Of a stretch of 64,000 bases of DNA, positions 44,370 through 52,592 are shown piece by piece. Position 1 is the stretch's first letter. Every line of letters begins with the position of its first letter. The notes under the pieces were generated by a model. It had not been told where the DNA came from, made no database searches, and saw only the letters and a program-made list of their open reading frames with translations. The stretch is from JAOPZW01 sp963789015. GTDB taxonomy: Bacteria > Actinomycetota > Thermoleophilia > Solirubrobacterales > Solirubrobacteraceae. The stretch lies in assembly GCA_963789015.1 (NCBI GenBank), contig CAWBIU010000004.1:930001-994000 (forward strand), given 5' to 3'. A program made the translations under genes and the position numbers.

Positions 44370-45743
44370 ATGCATGACGAACTGCCCGCTATCGTCGCCG
44401 CCGTGCACAGCGCGGCGGTCGAGGCCGAGATCCTGAAGGTTGGGCGCGGTCTCGCGGAGGCCGTGCCAGGCCATGGCCGCCATCCGATGCGCGTCATCGA
44501 CGACCGCGCCATGGAGCTCGCGTCGGCCGACGCCGAGCTGCGCGCGGCGCTGTTCCGCTTCGTCGACGTCGTGCCCGCATGTCGCAACGTCGACGACCTC
44601 TCGCGCCACCTGACCGGCTTCCTCGCGGAGGTCGGCGACCGCCCGCCACCGCTGCAGGCGGCGATGGCCATGGGCGCCACGCGCGCCGGGCGCGCCGCCC
44701 TCGGCACCGCGGCGGCGGCCGGCGTGCGCCACATGGCGCACCGCTTCATCGTCGGCGAGACGCCGCAGGACGCCCACAACGTGCTCGCCGAGCTGTGGGA
44801 CGACGAGGTGGCGACGTCGGTCGACCTGCTTGGCGAGGCGACCGTCACCGCGGCCGAGGCCGACCGCTACGCGCAGCGCTGCCACGGCGCGCTCGACGAC
44901 CTCGTCACCGTCTACGCGCGCCTCCCCGCGCGCCCGGCCCTGGAGGCCGACTCGCTGGGCCCGATCCCGCGCGCGAACCTCTCGGTCAAGGTGAGCGCGC
45001 TGACCCCGCTGCTGCGCCCCGACGCGCCCGAGCTGGGCAAGGCCGACGCCGCCGGACGCCTGCGCGAGCTGCTGCGCCACGCGCGCGACCGCGGCGCCCA
45101 CCTGCACATCGACATGGAGTCCTTCGACTCGCGCGAGGCGGTCACCGACCTCGTGCTCGAGCTGCTCTCCGAGGACGAGTTCCGCGCCGGGCCGTCGGCC
45201 GGCGTGGTGCTGCAGGCCTACCTTCGCGACTCACCCGATCTCGCCGAGCGCATCATCGGGTGGGCGCAGGACTGCGGGCGCGAGCAGCCGCTCGTCGTGC
45301 GCCTCGTCAAGGGCGCCTACTGGGACCACGAGGTCGTCGAGGCGCGCCAGCACGGCTGGGAGGCGCCCGTCTTCGAGGTCAAGGCGGAGTCCGACCGCAA
45401 CTTCGAGACCCTGACCCAGCGCCTGCTCGAGGCGCGTCCCGCCGTACGCCTCGCCGTCGCCTCGCACAACCTGCGCTCGGTCGCCCATGCGGTCGCCGCC
45501 AACCGCGCGCTCGGCGCCGACGACCGCGACGTCGAGTTCCAGGTCCTGCGCGGGCTCGGCGACGACCTCCAGCACGCGCTCGCCGCCCACGGCCTGCGCG
45601 TGCGCGCGTACTGCCCGGTGGGCGACCTCGTCGCCGGGATGGCCTACCTCGTGCGCCGGCTTCTCGAGAACACGAGCAACGAGAGCTTCCTCGCCGAGCA
45701 GGCGAGCGGACGACCGATCGAGGAGCTGCTCGTCGCGCCATGA
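44370..45743 (+). CDS. Proline dehydrogenase
   Basis: 457 residues from ATG 44370; a GTG at 44403 is possible. FAD-dependent TIM barrel oxidising proline to P5C. Barrel motifs: ANLSVKVSALTPLLRPD, HIDMESFDSREAVTDL, VVLQAYLRDSPDL, VRLVKGAYWDHEVV, ASHNLRSVAHAV and the C-terminal YCPVGDLVAGMAYLVRRLLE followed by NTSNESF. The N-terminal 130 residues are helical, as in the PutA proline-dehydrogenase arm. Overlaps the P5C dehydrogenase start (ATGA), giving the usual two-step proline catabolic pair. Confidence 0.93.
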   Translation: MHDELPAIVAAVHSAAVEAEILKVGRGLAEAVPGHGRHPMRVIDDRAMELASADAELRAALFRFVDVVPACRNVDDLSRHLTGFLAEVGDRPPPLQAAMAMGATRAGRAALGTAAAAGVRHMAHRFIVGETPQDAHNVLAELWDDEVATSVDLLGEATVTAAEADRYAQRCHGALDDLVTVYARLPARPALEADSLGPIPRANLSVKVSALTPLLRPDAPELGKADAAGRLRELLRHARDRGAHLHIDMESFDSREAVTDLVLELLSEDEFRAGPSAGVVLQAYLRDSPDLAERIIGWAQDCGREQPLVVRLVKGAYWDHEVVEARQHGWEAPVFEVKAESDRNFETLTQRLLEARPAVRLAVASHNLRSVAHAVAANRALGADDRDVEFQVLRGLGDDLQHALAAHGLRVRAYCPVGDLVAGMAYLVRRLLENTSNESFLAEQASGRPIEELLVAP

Positions 45744-47308
45744 GCCTGCCGCCGTTCCGCAACGAGCCCGTCCTCGAGCTGCGCCGCGCCGCCGCGCGCG
45801 AGACCCTCTCGGCGGGCATGGCCGAGCTCGAGCCGCGCCTGCCGCTGCGCGTCCCGCTGTGGATCGGCGAGGACCGCGTCGAGCGCGACGAGCTGCGCTC
45901 GACCGATCCCGGGAACCCGTCGCGGGTCGTCGCGGTGGCGCCGGTGGCGACGGCCAAGGAGGTCGGCGCGGCCGTCGCCGCGGCGCGCGAGGCGGCCCCG
46001 GACTGGGCGCGCACGCCCGCCACCAGGCGCGCGGAGATCCTCGTGCGCGCCGCCGCGTGGCTGCGCGAGCGCCGCGCCGAGCTCGCCGCGCTGGAGGTGC
46101 GCGAGTGCGCCAAGCCGTGGGGCGAGGCCGACGCCGACGTCTGCGAGGCGATCGACTTCCTCGAGTTCTACGCGCGCGGCGCGGTCGCCCTCGACGGCGG
46201 CGCCCGGCTCTTCCAGGTCGCCGGTGAGCGCAACGAGATGCGCTACGCGCCGCGCGGCGTCGTCGGCGTCATCTCGCCGTGGAACTTCCCGATCGCGATT
46301 CCCATGGGGATGGCCTCCGCGGGCCTGGCCACGGGCAACGCCGTCGTCCTCAAGCCCGCCGAGCAGGCGCCGGGCTGCGGCCTGATGGTCGTCCGGGCGC
46401 TGCGCGAGGCGGGCGTGCCCGCCGGCGCGATCTCGCTCGTGCCCGGCGCCGGCGAGGCCGGCGCGGCGCTCGTCCGCCACCCCGATGTCTCCACGATCGC
46501 CTTCACCGGCAGTCAGCCCGTCGGCCTGGAGATCATGCGCACCGCCGCCGAGGTGCCGCCCGGCAGCCGCCACCTCAAGCGCGTGGTCGCCGAGATGGGC
46601 GGCAAGAACTGCGTGATCGTCGACAGCGACGCCGACCTCGACGACGCCGTCCCGGCCATCGTCGAGAGCGCCTTCATCTACGCCGGGCAGAAGTGCTCGG
46701 CCGCCTCGCGCGTTCTTGCCCACGATGCCATCGCCGATTCGTTGCTCGAGCGCCTGGGTGGCGCGGTCGAGGTCCTGGTCGTCGGCCAGGCCGACCGCTT
46801 CGGGATCGACGTGCCGCCGGTGATCGAGCAGGAGGCACGCGAGCGCGTCGAGCGCTACCGCGCGCTGGCCCGCGAGGGCGGGCGGATCGTGGCCGAGCGC
46901 ACCGAGGGCGTCGCGCCCGAGGGCTGGTTCGTCGCGCCGACGGTGGCGGCCGACCTGCCCACCGGCTCGCCCGTGCTCGAGGAGGAGATCTTCGGGCCGG
47001 TGCTCGCCGTCGAGCGCGTCGCGAGCGTCGAGGAGGCGTGCGATCGCGTCGACGCGCTGCCCGTCGCGCTCACCGGCGGGCTCTTCGCGCGCAACCCGCA
47101 TACCGTGCATCGCGTGGTGGAACGCTCTCCGGTGGGCAACCTCTACGTCAACCGGTCGATCACGGGCGCGATGGTGGGTCGCCAGCCGTTCGGCGGCAAC
47201 CGCCTCTCGGGCACCGGGACGAAGGCCGGCGGACCGGACTACCTGCTGCATTTCGTCGAGCCGCGCGTCGTCACGGAGAACACCGTGCGCCACGGCCTCG
47301 TCATCTGA
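45740..47308 (+). CDS. pruA: L-glutamate gamma-semialdehyde (P5C) dehydrogenase
   Basis: 522 residues. Oxidises glutamate semialdehyde to glutamate with NAD+. Aldehyde dehydrogenase landmarks: GVISPWNFPIAIPMGM, FTGSQPVGLEIM, catalytic Glu in VAEMGGKNCVIV, catalytic Cys in YAGQKCSAASR, and EEEIFGPVLAVERV. The C-terminal NRSITGAMVGRQPFGGNRLS and GTKAGGPDYLLHF are the P5CDH-type substrate and oligomerisation segments. Completes proline to glutamate conversion with the upstream gene. Confidence 0.94.
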   Translation: MSLPPFRNEPVLELRRAAARETLSAGMAELEPRLPLRVPLWIGEDRVERDELRSTDPGNPSRVVAVAPVATAKEVGAAVAAAREAAPDWARTPATRRAEILVRAAAWLRERRAELAALEVRECAKPWGEADADVCEAIDFLEFYARGAVALDGGARLFQVAGERNEMRYAPRGVVGVISPWNFPIAIPMGMASAGLATGNAVVLKPAEQAPGCGLMVVRALREAGVPAGAISLVPGAGEAGAALVRHPDVSTIAFTGSQPVGLEIMRTAAEVPPGSRHLKRVVAEMGGKNCVIVDSDADLDDAVPAIVESAFIYAGQKCSAASRVLAHDAIADSLLERLGGAVEVLVVGQADRFGIDVPPVIEQEARERVERYRALAREGGRIVAERTEGVAPEGWFVAPTVAADLPTGSPVLEEEIFGPVLAVERVASVEEACDRVDALPVALTGGLFARNPHTVHRVVERSPVGNLYVNRSITGAMVGRQPFGGNRLSGTGTKAGGPDYLLHFVEPRVVTENTVRHGLVI

Positions 47309-47340
47309 TTCCAACCGAACCCCTCTCCTCAGAGACCTTC

Positions 47341-49521
47341 ATGCACTCCATCTCTCCGAGCCTCGAGCCCGGCACCGAGCCGCTGAGCGCCGGCGCCGCG
47401 GACATCGCCACCGCGATCGCCGGCCTCGCCGCGCGGCTCCCCGAGCCGCTGCACCCGCTGGCCGAGATCGCCTACGACTACCGCTGGTCGTGGACGCCCG
47501 GCGGCCCCGAGACGTTCGCCGCGATCGACCCGGCGCGCTGGGGGCTGTGCCACGCCAACCCGGTGCGCCTGCTCGAGGAGACGCCGCTGGCGGTCCTCGA
47601 CCGCGCGGCCTCCGACGAGTCCTTCCTGGAGCGCGTCCGGACGCTGCGCGAGGCGCTCGCCGCCGACCTCGCGCGCCCGTACGCCGAGGGCGCGGTCAGC
47701 GCCGCCCGGCCCGCCGCCTTCTTCTGCGCCGAGTACGCCGTGCACCAGTCGCTGCCCGTCTACTCGGGCGGCCTCGGCGTGCTCGCCGGCGACATCCTCA
47801 AGGCCGCGTCCGACCTCGCCGTCCCGCTCGTCGCGGTCGGCCTGATGTACCGCCACGGCTACTTCCGCCAGCGCACGGACGCGGGCGGCTGGCAGCACGA
47901 GTACTGGGTCGACACCGATCCGGACCGCGTGCCCGCGGCGCTCATCACCGCGGGCGGCCGACCGCTGACCGTCAGCGTGCCGATCTCCGACCGCCAGGTC
48001 ATCGCCCAGGTGTGGCGGGTGAACGTCGGTCGCGTGCCGCTGCTGCTGCTCGACACGAACCGCCCCGAGAACACGCTCTCGGACCGCTTCATCACCTCGC
48101 GCCTGTACGTCGGCGAGAGCGACCTGCGCCTGGCCCAGTACGCGCTGCTGGGGATCGGCGGCGTCCGCGCGCTGCGCGCGCTGCACATCGACCCGGCCGT
48201 CCTGCACCTCAACGAGGGCCACGCCGCGTTCGCGTCGCTCGAGCTCGCGCGCGGCGAGGCGCTGCGCGGCGGGCTCGACCTGCCCGAGGCGTTCGCGGCG
48301 GCGCGCTCGCGCACCGTGTTCACGACGCACACGCCCGTGCCCGCGGGCAACGACACGTACCCCGCGAGCCAGGTCTCCGACCTGCTGTTCGGCGCCGGCG
48401 CCGAGCTCGGCGTCGACCCCGGCGAGCTCATCGCCCGCGGGCGCACGAACGAGTCCGACGAGCACGAGCCCTTCGGCGTCACCCAGTTCGCGCTGCGCTC
48501 GAGCCGCGCCGCCAACGGCGTCGCGCGCCGGCACGGCGAGGTCGCCCGCGAGATGTGGCAGGGCATGTGGCCCGACCGTGCGGTCGAGGACGTGCCGATC
48601 AGCCACGTCACCAACGGAGCGCACCTGCCGACGTGGATCGGCGCGCCGATGCGCGCGCTGCTCGACCGCCACCTCGGCGAGGGCTGGATGTCGCGCGCGA
48701 TGGACCCGCAGACGTGGGCGCCGGTCGCCGGCATCCCCGACGAGGAGCTGTGGGCGGCGCGCAACGAGCAGCGCGGCGAGCTCATCCGGCTCGTGCGCGA
48801 GCGCAGCGTCATCGAGCGCCTCGCGCGCGGCGAGAGCAAGGACTACGCGCACGCGGCGGCCGAGCGGCTGGACGAGAACGCGCTGACGATCGGCTTCGCC
48901 CGCCGCCTGGCGACGTACAAGCGCCTGGACCTGCTGCTCGCCGACGCCGAGCGCATGCTCCGCCTGCTCGGCGCCGAGGACCGGCCCGTGCAGCTGCTCG
49001 TGGCCGGCAAGGCGCACCCCAAGGACGACGAGGGCAAGCGCCTGGTCACGCGCCTGTTCGAGTACCGCCACCGCGCCGAGTTCGCCTCGCGCGTGGAGTT
49101 CCTCGACGACTACGACATGGCGCTCGGCGCCAGCCTCGTGCGCGGCTGCGACGTCTGGGTCAACCTCCCGCGCCCGCCGCTGGAGGCGTCGGGGACGTCG
49201 GGCATGAAGTCGGCGATGAACGGCGGCCTGCAGCTGTCGGTGCTCGACGGCTGGTGGCCCGAGGCCTACGACGGCACGAACGGCTGGGCCATCAACGGCG
49301 ACGTGGACCCCGACCACGCGGCCCAGAACGCCTTCCACGCGTCCGAGTTCTACCGCCTGCTCGGCGACGAGGTCGTCCCCGCGTTCTATGAGCGCGCCGG
49401 CGGCGCCCCGCCGGCGGCGTGGGTCGAGCGCGTGCGGCGCGCGCTGATGACCGTCGGCCCCGGGTTCACCGCGGAGCGGATGGTCAGCGACTACGTCAAC
49501 CGCGTGTACCCCACGGGCTAG
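47341..49521 (+). CDS. glgP: Alpha-glucan (glycogen/maltodextrin) phosphorylase, short GT35
   Basis: 726 residues, the short actinobacterial/Thermus-type GlgP, with an N-terminal DUF3417-like region (YDYRWSWTPGG). Phosphorolysis of alpha-1,4-glucans to glucose 1-phosphate. Signatures: FFCAEYAVHQSLPVYSGGLG, LHLNEGHAAFAS, TTHTPVPAGNDTY, VTNGAHLPTWIG, and the PLP region with VAGKAHPKDDEGK and EASGTSGMKSAMNGGLQLS. No signal peptide. Starts 32 bases after pruA without an evident ribosome-binding site. Confidence 0.93.
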   Translation: MHSISPSLEPGTEPLSAGAADIATAIAGLAARLPEPLHPLAEIAYDYRWSWTPGGPETFAAIDPARWGLCHANPVRLLEETPLAVLDRAASDESFLERVRTLREALAADLARPYAEGAVSAARPAAFFCAEYAVHQSLPVYSGGLGVLAGDILKAASDLAVPLVAVGLMYRHGYFRQRTDAGGWQHEYWVDTDPDRVPAALITAGGRPLTVSVPISDRQVIAQVWRVNVGRVPLLLLDTNRPENTLSDRFITSRLYVGESDLRLAQYALLGIGGVRALRALHIDPAVLHLNEGHAAFASLELARGEALRGGLDLPEAFAAARSRTVFTTHTPVPAGNDTYPASQVSDLLFGAGAELGVDPGELIARGRTNESDEHEPFGVTQFALRSSRAANGVARRHGEVAREMWQGMWPDRAVEDVPISHVTNGAHLPTWIGAPMRALLDRHLGEGWMSRAMDPQTWAPVAGIPDEELWAARNEQRGELIRLVRERSVIERLARGESKDYAHAAAERLDENALTIGFARRLATYKRLDLLLADAERMLRLLGAEDRPVQLLVAGKAHPKDDEGKRLVTRLFEYRHRAEFASRVEFLDDYDMALGASLVRGCDVWVNLPRPPLEASGTSGMKSAMNGGLQLSVLDGWWPEAYDGTNGWAINGDVDPDHAAQNAFHASEFYRLLGDEVVPAFYERAGGAPPAAWVERVRRALMTVGPGFTAERMVSDYVNRVYPTG

Positions 49522-49534
49522 GCTCGTCGCTCCC

Positions 49535-49550
49535 GCAACCGTTCGGTTGC
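49535..49550. repeat. GCAACC-N4-GGTTGC palindrome, copy 1 of 4
   Basis: GCAACCGTTCGGTTGC, perfect 6-base arms around GTTC, 14 bases after the glgP stop. A second inverted repeat, TGTGCAC/GTGCACA with a 7-base loop, follows at 49562-49582. Together they could terminate both glgP and the convergent small gene, but copy 1 matches the three palindromes beyond that gene, which suggests protein binding. Confidence 0.6.
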
Positions 49551-49611
49551 CCTAGGGCTCGTGTGCACGGTAGGCGTGCACAGTCGCCCTCGGGCAGCCA
49601 ACGAGTTGCGC

Positions 49612-49797
49612 CTACAGCCCGAGCCCGCCGCCGGCCTTCGACAGCACGTCCTGCGGCTCGAGGCCGAACTTCTGCAGGAGGCCCGAGTCGCGCTCGGGAT
49701 CGACCTGGTCGGGCAGCTCCTGCTTGGCCTGGTCGACCTGATCGCTCTTGCCCTGGTCCTTGATGAGGTCCAGCACCTTGTCCTTGGGGATCTCCAT
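49612..49797 (-). CDS. Small acidic/charged hypothetical protein (61 residues)
   Basis: Start ATG 49797, chosen for GGAGGAG eight bases upstream. Begins MEIPKDKVLDLIKDQG, then KSDQVDQAKQELPDQVDPER and DSGLLQKFGLEPQDVLSKAG with a Gly-rich end. Fully soluble, helical and charged. Similar short proteins (IPKDQ..LL..G, ELPDQVD) are, from memory, widespread in actinobacteria without known function. Flanked by four copies of a palindrome, so it may be strongly regulated. Confidence 0.75.
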   Translation of the reverse strand: MEIPKDKVLDLIKDQGKSDQVDQAKQELPDQVDPERDSGLLQKFGLEPQDVLSKAGGGLGL

Positions 49798-49909
49798 GAG
49801 CCTGCTCCTCCGGTGGGGTGACGGTCGGGCGGCTGTCCCCGTGTTCGTCGCACCGGCAAACAGCACGACCCGCCGGCGGGCGAAATGGGCGCGAGCGCAG
49901 TGGCAGAGG

Positions 49910-49981
49910 GCAACCCGTTGGTTGTGGTCTCCGAGCAACCGTATGGGTGCCTCGAGGGACCACAGGCAACCAGACGGTTGC
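49910..49981. repeat. Three more GCAACC-N4-GGTTGC palindromes upstream of the small gene
   Basis: Copies at 49910-49925 (last base T), 49935-49950 (GGGTGC) and 49966-49981 (perfect). Spacers are CGTT, GTAT and AGAC. Start-to-start spacing is 25 and 31 bases. They lie 113-184 bases upstream of the start at 49797, in the 250-base gap between that gene and the 3' end of pdxT; the gap holds no other gene. The varying spacer with fixed arms fits an operator array more than a structural RNA. Confidence 0.65.
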
Positions 49982-50047
49982 GGGCGAGCTCGCCCGACGT
50001 TCAGGCTCCCTCCCCCTCGCCGCCCTCAGAGCGAACTGCTCACGAGA

Positions 50048-50626
50048 TCAGTCGGAGGACACTCGGGCAGCCCGCACCACATCCAGGAACGCCTCGTGCA
50101 ACCGCTGGTCGTCGCCCAACTCCGGATGGAACGAGATCGCCAGGAGCGACCCCTCGCGCGCGGCGACGGGGTGCCCGTCGACCGAGGCGAGCACCTCGAC
50201 CCCTGGGCCGTGCTCGCTGATCCACGGTGCGCGGATGAACACCGCGCGCACCGGCGGGCCGTCCATCCCCGGGAACGCGAGGTCCTCCTCGAAGGAGTGG
50301 ACCTGGCGGCCGAAGGCGTTGCGCTCGGCGACGATGTCCATCAGCCCGAGATGGCTGCGGTCGAGCATGATCAGTCCGGCGCAGGTGCCGAAGATCGGGC
50401 GGCCGGCGGCGTGGAACTCGCGCAGCGGCCCGGCCAAGCCCTCGCGCTCGATGCCGAGCGTCATCGTCGTCGACTCGCCGCCGGGCATGACCAGGCCGTC
50501 GAGGCCGTCCAGGTCGGCGGGCGTGCGGACCTCGCGGACCTCCGCCCCGAGCTCGCGCAGCACCTTGGCGTGCGCCGCGAAGCCGCCCTGCAGCGCGAGG
50601 ACCCCGACGACGGGCGACGCGCTCAA
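50048..50626 (-). CDS. pdxT: Pyridoxal 5'-phosphate synthase glutaminase subunit
   Basis: 192 residues. Class I-type glutaminase that supplies ammonia to PdxS. Catalytic Cys82 in FGTCAGLIML, MPGGESTT at 48-55, and the His/Glu pair in ISFHPELGDD near 170. Last gene of the rpiR-pdxS-pdxT run, 13 bases after pdxS. Standard length. Confidence 0.94.
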   Translation of the reverse strand: MSASPVVGVLALQGGFAAHAKVLRELGAEVREVRTPADLDGLDGLVMPGGESTTMTLGIEREGLAGPLREFHAAGRPIFGTCAGLIMLDRSHLGLMDIVAERNAFGRQVHSFEEDLAFPGMDGPPVRAVFIRAPWISEHGPGVEVLASVDGHPVAAREGSLLAISFHPELGDDQRLHEAFLDVVRAARVSSD

Positions 50627-50639
50627 CGATCCGTCGCGG

Positions 50640-51524
50640 CTACCAGCCGCGTCCCGCGAGCGTCTGCTCCGGCTCGAGCTTGCGAGCCTCGAGCGACGTC
50701 ATCGCGGTGCCGAGACCCTCGGAGGCCTGGGCCACGCGCAGCGGGTCGGAGAAGTGCGTGGTCGCCTCGACGATCGCCGCGGCGCGGCGCGCCGGGTCCT
50801 CGGACTTGAAGATGCCCGAGCCGACGAACACGGCCTCGGCGCCGAGCTGCATGACGAGCGACGCGTCGGCCGGCGTGGCGATCCCGCCGGCGCAGAAGAG
50901 CGGCACGGGCAGGCGGCCGTCCTGGGCGACGCGGCGGACGAGGTCGTGCGGGGCCTGCAGCTCCTTGGCGGCGGTGAACAGCTCGGCCTCGTCGAGCGTG
51001 GTCAGGCGGCGGATCTCGCCGGTGATCGCGCGCAGGTGGCGCACGGCCTCGACGATGTCGCCGGTGCCGGCCTCGCCCTTGGAGCGGATCATCGCGGCGC
51101 CCTCGTTGATCCGGCGCAGCGCCTCGCCGAGGTTCGTCGCGCCGCAGACGACTGGGATGCGGAACGCCCACTTGTCGATGTGGTGGGCGTGGTCGGCCGG
51201 CGTGAGGACCTCGGACTCGTCGATGTAGTCGACCTCGAGGGCCTCGAGCACCTGGGCCTCGGCGAAGTGGCCGATGCGCGCCTTGGCCATGACCGGGATC
51301 GTCACCGACGCCTGGATCCCCTTGACCATCGAGGGGTCGCTCATCCGCGCGACGCCGCCGTCTCGGCGGATGTCGGCGGGGACCCGCTCGAGCGCCATGA
51401 CCGCCGCGGCGCCGGCGTCCTCGGCGATCTTCGCCTGGTCGGGCGTGACCACGTCCATGATCACGCCGCCCTTGAGCATCTCGGCCAGGCCGGCCTTGAC
51501 GCGGAATGTGGCCTCGTCGCGCAT
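50640..51524 (-). CDS. pdxS: Pyridoxal 5'-phosphate synthase subunit PdxS
   Basis: 294 residues. Builds PLP from ribose 5-phosphate, glyceraldehyde 3-phosphate and ammonia. Asp24 in GGVIMDVVTPDQ and Lys81 in IPVMAKARIGHF are the substrate-binding residues; the second lysine and phosphate site lie in MIRSKGEAGTGDIVEAVRH and GGIATPADASLVM. Very conserved family and full length. Many enzymes in this window need PLP (ThrC, GlgP). Confidence 0.95.
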   Translation of the reverse strand: MRDEATFRVKAGLAEMLKGGVIMDVVTPDQAKIAEDAGAAAVMALERVPADIRRDGGVARMSDPSMVKGIQASVTIPVMAKARIGHFAEAQVLEALEVDYIDESEVLTPADHAHHIDKWAFRIPVVCGATNLGEALRRINEGAAMIRSKGEAGTGDIVEAVRHLRAITGEIRRLTTLDEAELFTAAKELQAPHDLVRRVAQDGRLPVPLFCAGGIATPADASLVMQLGAEAVFVGSGIFKSEDPARRAAAIVEATTHFSDPLRVAQASEGLGTAMTSLEARKLEPEQTLAGRGW

Positions 51525-51568
51525 GAGGGCCAATCGTACCGGGCGTTTCGCCCCGGGCCCGGCCCGCC

Positions 51569-52462
51569 CTACTTCAGCCGGAAGGCCTTGATGCGGTCGG
51601 CGTACTGCTCGGCGTCGCGGCTGTAGACCCCGAAGGCCAGGGCCTGGATGATCGCCAGCAGCGCGGTGTGCGAACGCACGTAGGCCGGGCTGTTGGACGA
51701 GTAGTACAGGCGCGTCTGGGCGAGCTTCGCCACCTCTGACAACGTCGCGTCGGTGATCGCCACGGTCCGCGCCTTGCGGTGGCGAGCGAGCTTCATCGCG
51801 CGCACGACGAGCGGGTGCGGGCGGCCCGCCGACAGCCCGATGACGAGCGTCTCGGCGTCGATCCGCCCGAGGCGGCTGAGCGACTCCTGCGACGGGCTGG
51901 CGACGAGGTCGGCCTGCAGGTCGAGCAGCATCAGCAGGTGGCGCAGGTAGCTGGCGAAGAACGCCATCTGGTCGGTGCCGGCGATGAGCACGCGGCGCGC
52001 CCCGGCGATCGCGTCGATCGCCGCCTCGACGTCGCGGCGGCTGACGCGCCGCGCCGTGTCCTCGACGTTGACGTGGTCGGCCGCCACCGCGGTCTCGAAG
52101 TCGCTCTGGTCGAGCGAGAAGAGCGGCGCGGCGGGCGCCGACGATCCGTTCGTGCCGGGCGCCAGCCCCGAGGCGACGCGGCGGCGGAACTCCTCGCGCG
52201 CCGACGCCTGCAGCTCGGGGAACCCCTCGAAGCCGAGCGCCTGCGAGAACCGCACGACGGTCGAGCTCGAGGTGTTGGCCCGCCGGGCGAGTTCCTCGGC
52301 GGTCTGGAAGGCGACCTCGTCGAGGTGATCGACGATGTACTGCGCCACGTCCTTCTGGGAGCGCGAGAACTCGTCGAAGCGGGCACGGATGTAGGCCGAC
52401 AGAGTCTGGTGGCCGCCGGCCTCGTGAGGAGCCGGAGCCGTGGTCGATGCCGTGCGCTTCAT
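51569..52462 (-). CDS. MurR/RpiR-family transcriptional regulator
   Basis: 297 residues. N-terminal HTH_6 domain (about 20-95): FSRSQKDVAQYIVDHLDEVA, FQTAEELARRANTSSSTVVR and FSQALGFEGFPEL. C-terminal SIS domain (about 135-260) with VLIAGTDQMAFFASYLRHLL and VIGLSAGRPHPLVVRAM that should bind a phosphosugar. It lies 44 bases upstream of pdxS in the same direction, so it may respond to ribose 5-phosphate or a related sugar phosphate and control PLP synthesis or itself. Confidence 0.88.
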   Translation of the reverse strand: MKRTASTTAPAPHEAGGHQTLSAYIRARFDEFSRSQKDVAQYIVDHLDEVAFQTAEELARRANTSSSTVVRFSQALGFEGFPELQASAREEFRRRVASGLAPGTNGSSAPAAPLFSLDQSDFETAVAADHVNVEDTARRVSRRDVEAAIDAIAGARRVLIAGTDQMAFFASYLRHLLMLLDLQADLVASPSQESLSRLGRIDAETLVIGLSAGRPHPLVVRAMKLARHRKARTVAITDATLSEVAKLAQTRLYYSSNSPAYVRSHTALLAIIQALAFGVYSRDAEQYADRIKAFRLK

Positions 52463-52592
52463 GGGCAGGCCAGCTATTCGACGGCGGCGGCAGGCGTTCC
52501 TTCAACGCGGGGTGCCGGAGACGATCGCCAACCCGTCCGGACCGGCGCCCGGGCGCTCAAGCCTCCTCCGCTCCGACCGAGAACCGTTCCGA

